From NCBI GenBank assembly GCA_949316235.1, contig OX438741.1, positions 20,895,124 to 20,959,123 on the forward strand: DNA of 64,000 nt, read 5' to 3'. The notes beneath the pieces are model-generated. The model was given only the letters and a program-made list of their open reading frames with translations. It was not told where the DNA came from and did no database searches. A program made the translations under genes and the position numbers. Below are positions 12,101-21,206 of this stretch, piece after piece (the stretch's first letter is position 1; each line of letters starts with the position of its first letter). Source of the stretch: Oegoconia quadripuncta. Its lineage: Eukaryota; Arthropoda; Insecta; Lepidoptera; Autostichidae.

Positions 12101-13183
12101 CCCAAACATCAGTGGGAATGTCCATCCTTACCGTTTGAGAGAGTACATGTTGATTTTGCTGGTAAATTCATGGGGGTATATTTTTTAATTCTAGTAGACG
12201 CTTACTCCAAATGGCCGGAGATTCACATTTTACATAACATTGAAACGGATACAACCATTGATTGTTTGGAGAAAATCTTTAGCACTTTTGGTTACCCTAG
12301 CACACTGGTAACAGACAATGGTCCACAATTTGTGAATTCCAAATTCCAGAACTACTTGAAGTCTCATGGTATACAGCATAAGCGTTCTGCCCCATACAAT
12401 CCTTCAACAAATGGTCAGGCTGAACGTTTCGTTCAAACATTAAAAAATAAACTGCGTTGTCTGGAACCAAATCGAAATAATTTACAGAGCAAATTGAATC
12501 AATTTTTATTCCAATATAGAATTACCCCTCATGCTACTACCCAACAGGCCCCTTCAAATTTAATTTTTAATTACCCTGTTAGAAATAAGTTCACATTGAT
12601 GTCTCCTTCTACAGAGAAGACACATCAGAGAATCAGGAGTTTGAGGGTTGGAGATAGGATAATTGCAAGGAATTATACGGGTTCTGAGAAATGGAAATTT
12701 GGTAAAGTGACACAGTGCCTCGGCACCTTACACTATTTGGTGACATTGGACAATGGTTTAATATGGCGTAGACACATAGATCAAATTAGGAAAATTGGAG
12801 ACTTAATCCTACCTCACAGTGTTAATTCAGACATTCCTGTCTATCAACCACAAAACATTTTAATAAATGATATGCCTGCATCTAACTACAGTGATATTAC
12901 ATCATGCAATGATACTATTGTCGAAAAGATCCCATGTCATATCCCACAGCAAGAAACTGTAATATTAGACAATGAATCAAGTGATCTTATTAATCATAAT
13001 TCAACACCAGGAGAGACTTCCTCATCTATTGTAAATGATCAGAAATCTCTGAGCAGGAGTCCTAACCTTGTTGCTTCTCCTGGAGTTAATAACCCTACTA
13101 AATCTATTGTTTTCAGTCAAGTAACAACTCTTCCTCGCAGAAGCAACAGGATTAGTAAACCAGTAGTGCGTTTGGACCTTTAG
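9122..13183 (+). CDS. Gag-Pol polyprotein of a mag-like Ty3/gypsy retrotransposon
   Basis: 1353 residues in one frame with no stop. Gag is N-terminal (residues 1 to ~240) and has two zinc knuckles from C202: the first is CX2CX3HX4C (one residue shorter than usual), the second, CNFCKKKGHIKNVC, is canonical. The aspartic protease has D293 in MEFDSGSAVSII. Reverse transcriptase carries D585-D586 in VFIDDIRI, with Phe-Ile in place of the usual Tyr-Val/Leu. RNase H has D732 in LATDASPIGVA. Integrase has the HHCC finger from H947 (HSSHFGMNK..CVQCC) and catalytic D1011, D1065 (LVTDNGPQF) and E1101 (GQAERF), i.e. D-D35-E. All key residues are present. The start is the first ATG, 66 bases after the LTR. 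Gag and Pol are fused without a frameshift, as in mag elements. Confidence 0.92.
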   Translation: MSTTTTSSSVPPNFVQFYDPRSRFSRWEQRLQGAFDIYDVTDVVRRNSYLLHFIGPELYDTLCDLVSPQKPESRTYAENVTTLTSHLDPEPLEIAEYFKFHHRVQGEGESIKDYIAILRKMASTCKFGVFLNTALRNQFVCGIRNSRIRDRLLETGSLTLEKAIEIASSMDVQLQETMGQVSAVQRFPASTQPSKGNRKLVCFRCGGPHLATGCKFINAICNFCKKKGHIKNVCLRLKKVNAVGVAQHEGHQANDPEDSEPDIEYVNTVSYNKDKKFIINVNICGVPIKMEFDSGSAVSIISEKLYKRYFHTVPLQRTITRLCTYSNNFLSVLGIISVTVTIGAESHDAKLYVIKEDNIPLLGREWTKVFSWDCFNGVLSEHVSHISAGTSHTTDSLSRLLSKYATLFDSTDLGEIKGDPVSLYLKKDAKPIFHRARPVPFALKVKLEQEIDSLVKSGVLVKVDYSEFATPIVPVVKANGRIRLCGDYKLTLNQMLIVDEHPLPTVEELFSGLAGGDKFSKLDLKNAYLQWRVREEDQHLLTLNTHKGLYKCTRLMYGLNCAPAKWQRKIESILKDIPGVHVFIDDIRITAANDVEHLARIELVLSRLLHFGLKVNMEKSEFLKNEIEYCGFKISKRGIHKSQSKVQAIQGAPQPKNLQELQAFLGLVNYYGRFLPNLSDILEPLHVLLRKDSEWKWTADCDNAFIKLKKEIMSDTVLAHYSPDLPLVLATDASPIGVAAILSHIMPDGTERPIHFASQTLNNTQRKWAQIDKEAYAIIFGVKRFFLYLYGRKFTLFTDHKPLVQILSPTKALPLLSAARMQHYAIYLQAFNYEIKYKRSQDNANVDALSRLPITSDAKNRVEEAEIYQIQQIETLPIRKEILAEATANDPSLAILLESLSTGKTVPHANRFGIDQSEFSLQNGIILRGQRVVIPSKFRSTVLNELHSSHFGMNKMIALARSYCWWPNIDKDIKMMVLNCVQCCSNLNNPVAAPKHQWECPSLPFERVHVDFAGKFMGVYFLILVDAYSKWPEIHILHNIETDTTIDCLEKIFSTFGYPSTLVTDNGPQFVNSKFQNYLKSHGIQHKRSAPYNPSTNGQAERFVQTLKNKLRCLEPNRNNLQSKLNQFLFQYRITPHATTQQAPSNLIFNYPVRNKFTLMSPSTEKTHQRIRSLRVGDRIIARNYTGSEKWKFGKVTQCLGTLHYLVTLDNGLIWRRHIDQIRKIGDLILPHSVNSDIPVYQPQNILINDMPASNYSDITSCNDTIVEKIPCHIPQQETVILDNESSDLINHNSTPGETSSSIVNDQKSLSRSPNLVASPGVNNPTKSIVFSQVTTLPRRSNRISKPVVRLDL

Positions 13184-13280
13184 GTCTGTTAGAATACTTG
13201 TAACTTTTTACTTAGTTTTCTGTGTGAGAAAAACATTTGTTTAATTAAATTTTTGTATTAGTATTGTATGTATTTCCTTT

Positions 13281-13295
13281 AAGAGGGGGAAAAAC
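13281..13295 (+). promoter_or_regulatory. Polypurine tract
   Basis: AAGAGGGGGAAAAAC directly abuts the 3' LTR, as needed to prime plus-strand DNA synthesis. Confidence 0.75.
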
Positions 13296-13454
13296 TGTTA
13301 TGTTCCTGAACGTGCCCCCGCGTTTTTGTGAGCTGTCATCTGTCAACCGGACGCTCGCGCTCTCTCGAAAATTGTAATGGTTTTGGTTAGGCTATTAAAG
13401 TAAAATATAGTGACAATATTCCGCGGTGTTTATTTGCCCACGCCCACTCCAACA
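13296..13454 (+). repeat. 3' LTR, full length
   Basis: 159 bp, TGTTATGTTCC...CCACTCCAACA. It contains the front half that the 5' LTR lacks. Confidence 0.85.
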
Positions 13455-13459
13455 ATCAT

Positions 13460-13843
13460 AATAATTAAAAAAAAACATGATGTTATAGGGACATTTTTCG
13501 TTTTTTTATTTTTAAACTTAAAGAAATACAGTTTTGTTGGTCGAATTTTAAGTTTATTTCTTTTTTAATAAATTATTTATTTGTTTTGGGATAATTTTCA
13601 TAACTTAATTTGATGAATAATAATAACAGCACTGAATTAAAAAAAAAAGAATTGGGAAAGACGTAAAAACAAAGAAATTATGACTAAAATAGTGCAGAAG
13701 GTCAGACATGTCTATTAAAAAAAAAGGATTAACAATTTTTAAAAAACAAAAGCAGTTAGGTCTCTAAATTTAAATGATTTATCGATAATTTTGTATAAAT
13801 TTTCAAACTACGCCCGCTGGTCACTTCTCTCCGGGACACATTG
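13460..13843 (-). repeat. Right terminal inverted repeat, outer part
   Basis: 384 bp, inverse of 6928 to ~7310, ending CCGGGACACATTG before a TA. Together with 8911-8970 it restores a 444 bp arm. Confidence 0.85.
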
Positions 13844-13863
13844 TATATCTGTCATTGTTGTAT

Positions 13864-16175
13864 ATTATTTATTTATACATATCAATGATACCATTTTTAG
13901 TATATAACAGCTAAAATATTAAAAAAATGTTATTTTTTTTTAATATTGTGCATACGTGATACACTGTGTACAGTCGACAGAACGACGACCGTAAAAATTA
14001 TAATGTAAGCTGATCGTACTATGCTACCGAGAATCTGCGCTCGCTTTGCTTACATTGCGGCCACGTGTATCTACCTAATAAGCATTACCTGAATCGTACT
14101 AAACTAATGCATTAATTTTGTTAGAATTTTCTGGCCGTAACTTGAATACAACAGCCAAATTTGAAAATAAATGTTTTTATAAAGTTATCTTTATCTTATC
14201 TTCTTTTGCTTTTTTTTTCGGTTAAGAAGTTTTTTACTATATTTTATTGATAATAAAAAGGTCACTGTAATTAACATTACTATTAAAAATTCAATTAAAT
14301 TGTAAAATTGGGAAGGTTTTCTGTCTCTTCCTAAAGTTAATTGCGATTCATGCAATGGTAGAAATCTTTTACTTATAATTTTATTTTGTTTCTAAAAAAA
14401 ATTTTTAAATCAACTTCCAAAAAGAAACTTCTTGTTTAATTCTAAGGCACCACCAAAATCTATTTTAAAAATATTAAAATTAACTTTAATGTTTTACCCT
14501 CTCTTCCATCGCACTCTTCACTTTTTATTATTATTTATATAAGTATTCCGTTTCCAAAATATACAATCTTGTTTGATACTTTAGTTATATTTCGTTAGGT
14601 TCAGACAGCTCACTAATTTAATCGTTTATGGGCTGATTTAAACGATTTATCTTGAAATATTGGCTATAGGTATAAATTGTACCTTACGCATTAGAATAAT
14701 AGTTTCGATCTGTGGATCTCCTAAGAGAGATGTAGTTGGTATAGCTTAAAAAGGTGTCAAGACTTTAATTTATGAAATAAAAGAGAATTATTTTCACATC
14801 GACTGTACAGTATAAATATTAAAACAACGGTTAGGTAATCACCATTTTCACCAAAGCTATTTTAACAGAAATACATTAATTAAATTCGAAACAATGAACC
14901 AATTCAACGAGTGCGTTCGAAGTCGTGAAATGAAAAGTGTCGAACAATTAACACTATTGTCTGGGTTCAGAGAAAGTAAAGTTTGAAGAAGCCTCCATTG
15001 TGAAGGTAGAAGTAATAGAACTTGTGATTAAACTGGTTTTAAATAAATCTCGAGTAAGTATAGTTTTTTGTTTGATTGTATTAGAGATATTTTTATTTTC
15101 GATGATTTCTTGCTTACATAACTGAGGAAACATTATCATCTTAGCCCCATATTAAGCTTGAAAGATGTACAATAAGCGTGAATGTGTTGTACAATAAGTG
15201 TGAACCTAAAAAAAAAATTGCATGTATCAACACAAGTTCACGCTAAATTTTGGGATTAACGAGCGGCTTTCCTAAGTAATCTTCCGGTCCAGCAATATCT
15301 ATAGATAAATTTATCTATTTTTATTAATATGTGAATTTTCAAGCTAATTTATTATTTTATAAGTTTGAATATTATTTGTGTCATAAGTACCTAATAGCCG
15401 TCATTTTAATAATCTATAGATAAATTTATATTTATTTGTGAATTTATCTATTTTTGTAAATATGTGAATTTTCAAGCTAATTTATAATTTTATAAGTACC
15501 TGATAGCCATCATTTTAATATTTATATTTCGAGTCCAACTATACCAATATGGAGGCAGTCACATTCTACTATGGTGCAATTTATCAAACAAAGCGACTTA
15601 ACTTTTTATCTTCATTGTAAATCAATGTTCAATGCCGTTTTATATAATTGTGTTTATACTATTATTCAATTAGGTGTTAATCTTATTACTTCTATTACCA
15701 ACATAATTGATTGCAATAAACGACTGCAATGATTGATACGAATCGATAAACGTTTGTTCCTGTTGACCACGCGACTCGGCTAGCCCGCTGGCTATCAGCC
15801 AGCCTGCTAAAATTGGTGGTCGCCACACCAGAGACAGGGGGTATTCTTAGCTGCCACTCGGCCACTGGCCTTCCTACCAACGCTTTGCAATTCCGGCAAA
15901 AAAATAAATTCTCTGCAATACGCACTTGACCTAGTACAGGCCAAGGGGCATTACCGATTCGTAAAATGAGCAGGTGAATGACCTTTTAGGAAAAACAAAT
16001 GGAAAACACTGGCTGATTTTTCATGATCATTGTTACTTTGTGTCATTGTGACACGATATCGTGAAAGGAAAATACTAGGGAAAATAATACTGTAGGTAGT
16101 GTCATTTCGCTGTCATTTCGCTTTAAGATACCAAGTTACATATTTCTAACTGTCTAAGTACTTAGTCATTTAAAA
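13864..16175. other. AT-rich intergenic sequence 5' of the ATP synthase e gene
   Basis: No transposon ends or strong exon. A near-duplicate pair of AT-rich blocks lies at about 15300-15380 and 15415-15500 (AATCTATAGATAAATTTAT, then GTGAATTTTCAAGCTAATTTAT). Two TCATTTCGCT repeats at ~16103-16122 lie ~60 bp before the start codon, where a core promoter would be. Confidence 0.4.
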
Positions 16176-16443
16176 ATGTCTCTACCATTTGGTCCTCCGA
16201 TGCCAGTTTCCCCTCTCATCAGAGGGGCAAGATGGGCTTTATTAATTGCTGGCATAGTATACGCTAGGGGCAAACAGGCGTTATACAATACCATGGAGGC
16301 ATCATATCGTGAACAAGAAGCAAAGAGGAAGATTATTAGGGACAGAGAAATGGCGATACTGAAGCAGAAAATCGCTGCAGAGGAAAGGGACAATGTCAGA
16401 CTCTTTGAATCAGGAAAGCTGTTCGATACAAATCCGGACTCAG
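16176..16443 (+). CDS. ATPsynE: ATP synthase subunit e, mitochondrial, exon 1
   Basis: Subunit e is a small inner-membrane protein of the F1Fo ATP synthase Fo sector and helps dimerise the complex. This exon encodes 89 residues plus one base. It starts MSLPFGPPMPVSPLIRGARW; the family's N-terminal VSPLI..(G/A)RW signature leads into a single membrane segment (ALLIAGIVYARGKQ) with an embedded glycine. A charged helix rich in Glu, Lys and Arg follows (residues ~45-75: EASYREQEAKRKIIRDREM), then RLFESGKLF. The exon ends at TCAG with donor GTAATT. If the intron is retained, a stop follows after five more codons, giving 94 residues. The gene is close to the family's usual length of 70-100. No presequence is expected for this subunit. 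Confidence 0.85.
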
Positions 16444-16592
16444 GTAATTACCTACATTAGTTTCTCATATATTATGTCAAACCGCAGCGTAGTGGATAGG
16501 GACACGAAAGAAATATCGATGCCAAAAGGATACTTTGCATTCGATACTTGTATTCATATGATACTTTACAATACAATATACTACTCTGTGTA

Positions 16593-17888
16593 AAAAGTAT
16601 CGGGAATATGTCAATAAAAAGACCCGCGTAAAAGAGGTCGTTCTAATTTTTTTACTGCATGTTGGTAGCACTGTACTGATTTAGCGCGCAAAATTTGAGC
16701 GGGATCTGTCATTTAATTTGTTTTAAACTACACTTTTTGTTGGTCATAGTTTTGAGTCCTCGGCGATTTTTACAATGGAAAATATTGTTGAACAAAGAGT
16801 GTGCCTTAAATTTTGTGTTTCAAATGATATTTCATGTGGTGAATCACTAAAAATGTTGCGAAATACCTACGGCGAATCGTGTATATCGAAAACAAGGGCT
16901 TATGAATGGTATAAGGCTTTCAAAGAAGGCCGAGAAGTAGTAGTAGACTTGCCTCGTTCTGGTAGACCTTCAACCGCTACGACCAAAGAAAACATCGACA
17001 GAATCAAGAAGCTAGTGCTCGAAAATCGACGTATGAGTCTGAGAGAGTTGGCTAGTGAGGTGAACATATCTTTTAAGTCCGTCCACAACATTCTCATTGA
17101 CATTTTAGGCATGAAACGCGTCGCCGCTCGACTAGTTCCAAAAGAGCTCAATTTTGTTCAAAAAGCGCAGCGAAAGCATGTCGCTGAAGACATGGTTTCC
17201 CGAGCTTCTACGGATCCGACCTTTATGAAACGTATAATAACTGGCGACGAGACATGGGTTTATGAGTTCGACATGCAAACAAGCCAACAGTCTTCAGAAT
17301 GGCGTCTCGAAAACGAGCCGAAACCCAAAAAACCGCGGCAAAGTCGCTCCAAAATCAAGGTGATGCTGACAGTTTTTTTTGACTACCGTGGTGTGGTTCA
17401 CTCCGAATTCCTTCCAGAGGGAGAAACAGTGAATAAAGAATATTATTTAGGCGTCATGAAGCGTTTGCGTGAGAGTATCCGCCGAAAACGTCCAGATTTG
17501 TGGCAACACAACTCATGGATGCTGCACCATGATAATGCACCATCACACACAGCCATTATAGTGAAAGAGTTTTTAGCGAAAAATTCAACAAAAGTTCTCG
17601 ACCAAGCACCGTATTCACCTGATATGGCTCCGTCTGACTTTTTTTTATTTCCCAAGTTAAAATTACCACTTCGAGGAAAACGTTTTGAGTCGATAGAAGC
17701 CATAAAAGAAAATTCGCTGAATGAGCTAAAGGCCATACCGCAAATAGCCTATGAAAAATGTATGGAAGACTGGGTGAAGCGGTGGAGATGTTGTATTGCA
17801 AGCGATGGGGCCTACTTTGAAGGCGATAAAATAAATTTAGATGAATAATTTGTATTTTTTGTTTTATTGACAAATTCCCGATACTTAG
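16593..17888 (+). mobile_element. Complete mariner element
   Basis: 1296 bp, the standard mariner size, flanked by TA at 16591-16592 and 17889-17890. The ~26 bp inverted ends contain AAGTATCGGGAAT(A/T)TGTCAATA and match at almost all positions. One intact transposase gene fills it. Confidence 0.9.
16775..17848 (+). CDS. Mariner transposase (DD34D)
   Basis: 357 residues. The N-terminal pair of helix-turn-helix motifs includes SKTRAYEWYKAFKEGRE and a DLPRSGRPST linker, with the second motif around MSLRELASEVNISFKSVHNI. The family motif WVPHEL appears as RLVPKEL. Catalytic residues are D158 in TGDETWVYEFD, D253 in HHDNAPSHTA and D288 in YSPDMAPSDFFLF, giving exactly 34 residues between the last two. 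The C-terminus WVKRWRCCIASDGAYFEG is typical. No stop or frameshift is seen, so it may be active. It would bind the inverted ends and move the element by cut-and-paste into TA sites. Confidence 0.93.
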   Translation: MENIVEQRVCLKFCVSNDISCGESLKMLRNTYGESCISKTRAYEWYKAFKEGREVVVDLPRSGRPSTATTKENIDRIKKLVLENRRMSLRELASEVNISFKSVHNILIDILGMKRVAARLVPKELNFVQKAQRKHVAEDMVSRASTDPTFMKRIITGDETWVYEFDMQTSQQSSEWRLENEPKPKKPRQSRSKIKVMLTVFFDYRGVVHSEFLPEGETVNKEYYLGVMKRLRESIRRKRPDLWQHNSWMLHHDNAPSHTAIIVKEFLAKNSTKVLDQAPYSPDMAPSDFFLFPKLKLPLRGKRFESIEAIKENSLNELKAIPQIAYEKCMEDWVKRWRCCIASDGAYFEGDKINLDE

Positions 17889-19182
17889 TACACTGAATGT
17901 AAATACACTTTATTGCACAACAGAAAAGAAAATACAGTTTCAGAAAAGTGGTAAGAATAAACTGTACGGTATCGTATCGAATCATGAAGTATAGCACAGC
18001 AGACACTGCAAACTGTTCCTTCGAGACTTCGGTGAAAATAGAGATGTTGTTGACGATACTTGCAGACGTGTCTGCAATCTCCAAAAATTTTCAGTGAAAT
18101 AAAGTAAATTTTTCCAACAACTGTAAAAATGTGAAATATTTAATTATAACCTGTGTGCCGTCGGAAAAGTTACTTTCGAAAGTCGAAGTTATGCAATTTA
18201 TTGTCGCAAAAAAATTCTAACTGATTCGGACTTATTCTAGGCCAGGACAGCAACTTAAAAAATGTGTAAAAGTATTGATACCTCGATTTCTTTAGTGTCT
18301 GGCCTAGATATGAAATAGATTATTGGAAATGCAACGCCCTGGCCACCCTTGCAGTTTGTAATTGACATAACCTGCGACGATAATGCGCTCCGGACATAGA
18401 GAAAGGAAATCTATGGCGTCGGTTCTTGCCAAATTTGACGGTTCAATTATTATTTTAGCAAATTCGGGGAAATGTGAAAATAATCTCATAACATAGTACA
18501 TTTTTTTCGATTTTTTAAGATTTCCGAAACAAAATATTTCTTTTACACAAAATCGTGAACGGTCAGGTCGATAATGTGGATATATACACAGTTTTCATTG
18601 TCTGTACCAAATAACTACCCAAGGTGACCAAATCCCTAAACTACTGTACACTCAACTTTCGAGAACAAATATTGGTTAGAATGCTCCCCTTGTAAATAAA
18701 CAACCTTCTCTTGACATTTTAACGATTCCATACACAAACTCAAAAATAAAATAATTGCTTGATTCAGAATCCTATTACAACTAAATAACTAACTAAATAA
18801 TAGCAGTAAATATTAGACAAATTTATTACCTCCATCTAATGGGCACAATATCTTATAGATTAGCTTTTCCACAAATAGGTGAAGGACGTGTACATCTTTA
18901 ATTGTCGTTGACATGGGTTTGCAAATTATATCGAGCTGAAGCGGGGAGAGACGGGGTGCATAGCAGAGCTAAACGCTTAGGTACTTCGTATTTAAGAGCC
19001 TATTAAATATAGCCGAGTAACTATTAAATAATCCGCAGATCGTCACCAAATTTAAGTATTATCGCAAATTGATATAAACTTTCAGCAGTGGACGTCCTGT
19101 GGGTAATATAATAGTGATGCTGATAATATAAAACTTAGTTGAATAACGATACACGATATATATTTATACTAATTTCTTTCAG

Positions 19183-19250
19183 GTGGTTCCCCTCCGCCCT
19201 CTGGAGGGGGGGCTCCTGCATGCGTTCCAGCACCACCACCCTGCAAGTAA
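19183..19250 (+). CDS. ATPsynE: ATP synthase subunit e, mitochondrial, exon 2 (Pro/Gly-rich tail)
   Basis: A strong acceptor (AATTTCTTTCAG) is followed by an open frame that joins exon 1 in phase (one base carried over). It adds 22 residues, GGSPPPSGGGAPACVPAPPPCK, then TAA, for a 111-residue protein. An AATAAA lies at 19320-19325. Phase, acceptor and polyadenylation signal agree, but the tail is low-complexity and not a conserved family feature I know, so the assignment is inferential. A further GTAAAC donor-like site at ~19281 could indicate an additional 3' untranslated exon. Confidence 0.62.
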
Positions 19251-19476
19251 AGGTCTACAGGGCAGCGCTAAAGAAACTAGGTAAACTTACAAAATTATCA
19301 GTTCTATACTTTTTATAAAAATAAAAAATACTAAACTGGAATATAACATTCCAAATATTTTTCGCATTTTATTTATTCTTAAAAAAATTAAATGTTGAAA
19401 TCAAGTCTTATTTTATTCACTAGAATTTACATTTAATAATAATTTAATTAGAAAATAATTTTTATTTTGATGTTAC

Positions 19477-19484
19477 GTCACCAT
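19477..19484. repeat. hAT target-site duplication, left
   Basis: GTCACCAT; the same 8 bases follow the other end at 20680-20687. Confidence 0.9.
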
Positions 19485-20679
19485 TAGAGAATACAATCCC
19501 GAGCATGTTTTTCAATCCCGGGCTTACGGGATTTTTGAAGCCTTTTCCCGGGATCCCGGGCCTATCCCGGGATTAGACTATGTGGTTTCTAATTGGGCTA
19601 AAATAAAAAAAAAACACGAGTAATTAAAAAAATGTCTTTAATGTCTTTGCACAACACAAATCAGAATAATAATAAGAAAAGAAAAAATACAAACCAAAAA
19701 ATACTATACTTTTGCAACAAATTAAAAAACAGCACAAAATAACTATTTAGAATTTCGAAAATATAATCGCAGAAATATCAAAGCATCCAATGTTTGACTT
19801 CCGAGCCTGCTTCGTAGTTTATTGCCAACATAAGCAGCAGCTGAAAACGCTCGTTCAGCTTCTACGCTGGTTGGAGGAATAGACAATAGATACTTATATG
19901 CTGTTTCTAAGTGATATCCACGAACTCCTCCATTTTCGAACAGGCTCATTGCACGTCTAATACTATTTGCCAACCCCAATTCATTTTGTACTTGTACTTC
20001 AGGATCTGGGGATTTCATACTCTTGTTAATTTCCAGCTGTAACTTTTCCTTTAATGTCAATTGGGGTTGGGAGGTTTCTGACCTTAGCTCATCATCTGTT
20101 TGTGATCCTGACCTTGCTTCTTCTTCTGTGTTATCTCGACTATTAAGTCTTTTAACAATACTCTTTATTTGCTTCCTCACTAAGGCCTGTGTCGGAACTG
20201 GAAATAAGTCGTGCCATTCCAAATCCGATAATAACTGGTTTTCATCATCCATTCGTGGATTTTGTAAATAATTTAACACGCCAGTTAAATCATCACTTCG
20301 TCGTTGCTTTATACGTTCCACTAAGGCTGTTTTAATTTTTAAGTATTGTATTGTATTAAAGTATTCCGAGTGGGGAAGTCCCTTCTAAGTTCTACGACAA
20401 ACATATTATTAGGACTGTACCTGTGTAGTAAATAGTGGGATAGTGGGTATGGGTACCTTACGTATTGTACGAGTTGCTTTTTGTCATACGTAATGTATTA
20501 AAATAATCTAGGCAAAGTTATTTTCAAGGCGCAACGGACTACGGAATACAAACTAGACTTGTTTGTGGCAATCCCGAAAATCCCAAGATTAGCCAAGTAC
20601 AGTCCCGGGATTTTCGGGGCCAGAAAACGGTCGGGATCCCGGGATCCCGAGATTTGGGATCCCGGGATTGTATTCTCTA
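19485..20679 (-). mobile_element. hAT-superfamily element, deletion derivative
   Basis: 1195 bp with 17 bp inverted ends TAGAGAATACAATCCCG and an exact 8 bp duplication, both diagnostic of hAT. The subterminal regions on both sides are packed with CCCGGGA / TCCCGGG motifs, likely transposase-binding sites. Only the C-terminal part of a transposase remains, so it is non-autonomous. Confidence 0.92.
19743..20321 (-). CDS. hAT transposase, C-terminal fragment with dimerisation domain
   Basis: 192 residues against the usual 600 or more. The last ~75 residues form the hAT C-terminal dimerisation domain: YLLSIPPTSVEAERAFSAAA, then NKLRSRL and LDALIFLRLYF. The region before it (residues 1-120) is charged and includes a Ser/Glu-rich spacer. 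The N-terminal BED finger and the catalytic aspartates are absent because the element is internally deleted. The first ATG at 20321 may be fortuitous. The frame is clean across its length, which suggests either recent deletion or retention of the short protein. It could still dimerise with full transposase. Confidence 0.8.
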   Translation of the reverse strand: MERIKQRRSDDLTGVLNYLQNPRMDDENQLLSDLEWHDLFPVPTQALVRKQIKSIVKRLNSRDNTEEEARSGSQTDDELRSETSQPQLTLKEKLQLEINKSMKSPDPEVQVQNELGLANSIRRAMSLFENGGVRGYHLETAYKYLLSIPPTSVEAERAFSAAAYVGNKLRSRLGSQTLDALIFLRLYFRNSK

Positions 20680-20687
20680 GTCACCAT

Positions 20688-21206
20688 TTACCGTTTCACT
20701 TTTTTACGAAAGTGTGAAAAACGACGATAAACTTTCAACTGTTGAAAGCACCTTTACGGGACGAGTTAATAAAGTGTCAGCACGCACCTAGACTATTGTT
20801 AAACGTTTATGTTTAAGTTGTTTGAACATTCACATGGTTTCTTTCTCTAAACATCAACAATGAGGGAATATTTTTACAACTTTCTTCGATTCCATCGAGT
20901 GGTAGAGGTGTAACTTAAGACATGTTTTTTTGACAAATAGTGTCTCAGCTGTACTGACATGCGAGTTGAAATAGAACTTACATTTACCGGTTATTATGGT
21001 TGTTACCGGTTCATGATTGGCGGGCGAAAGTTGGCTCATTCATTATTTATGTAATGAATGATTTCATTTATACACAGATTTCTTTGAATTAATGATTAAT
21101 GTCTATTTGATAATGTCTATTAGATACTAGTAAATTATGTAGTTGCGCTATGTAATCATTAGAAGTTGCTGGATAATTTTTTCTTTGGTAGGTACATAAA
21201 CTTAAT
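20688..21206. other. AT-rich intergenic, no feature recognised
   Basis: Sequence between the hAT element and a MITE pair. No transposon ends or coding-like frame supported. Confidence 0.4.

Larger units (their letters stand above)
8971..13454 (+). mobile_element. Ty3/gypsy LTR retrotransposon, mag-like
   Basis: Flanked by a perfect 5 bp target duplication, ATCAT (8966-8970 and 13455-13459). Both LTRs start TGTT and end AACA. Order: 85 bp 5' LTR, primer-binding region, short leader, one Gag-Pol frame of 1353 codons, polypurine tract, 159 bp 3' LTR. No envelope gene. The protein order and single-frame design fit the mag lineage first described in Bombyx. The ~76 bp that the two LTRs share at their 3' ends look identical, so the insertion is young. 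It lies inside the right inverted repeat of the long-TIR element, so it is younger than that copy. Confidence 0.92.
6928..13843 (+). mobile_element. Long-TIR mariner/Tc1-superfamily element, split by a gypsy insertion
   Basis: The ends are CAATGTGTCCCGG at 6928 and the exact inverse ending at 13843, flanked by TA on both sides (6926-6927 and 13844-13845), the normal target duplication of this superfamily. The inverted repeats are ~440 bp: 6928-7370 against 8911-8970 plus 13460-13843, differing at only a few positions. A gypsy element sits inside the right repeat. Without it the element is 2427 bp with one transposase gene (7610-8692) followed by an AATAAA at 8709-8714. The reading frame and both ends are intact, so the element was probably functional when the gypsy element inserted. 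Confidence 0.9.
16444..19182 (+). other. Intron of the ATP synthase e gene
   Basis: 2739 bp, GTAATT...TTTCTTTCAG. It hosts a complete mariner at 16593-17888 in the same orientation as the gene. Beyond the mariner it holds ~1.3 kb of AT-rich sequence; a LINE-type tail in minus orientation (TTATTGCACAACAG) follows the mariner at ~17905-17935. Confidence 0.6.

Noticed and set aside
9122..13183. Endogenous retrovirus with envelope
   Set aside because: No envelope frame exists between the integrase end and the 3' LTR; it is an LTR retrotransposon.
14954..15139. Possible plus-strand exon with a GTAAGT donor near 15052
   Set aside because: The upstream acceptor is weak, no start, and the translation resembles nothing known.
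18304..18501. 65-codon minus-strand frame inside the ATP synthase e intron
   Set aside because: No recognisable domain, no splice sites fitting an exon, opposite strand to the host gene.
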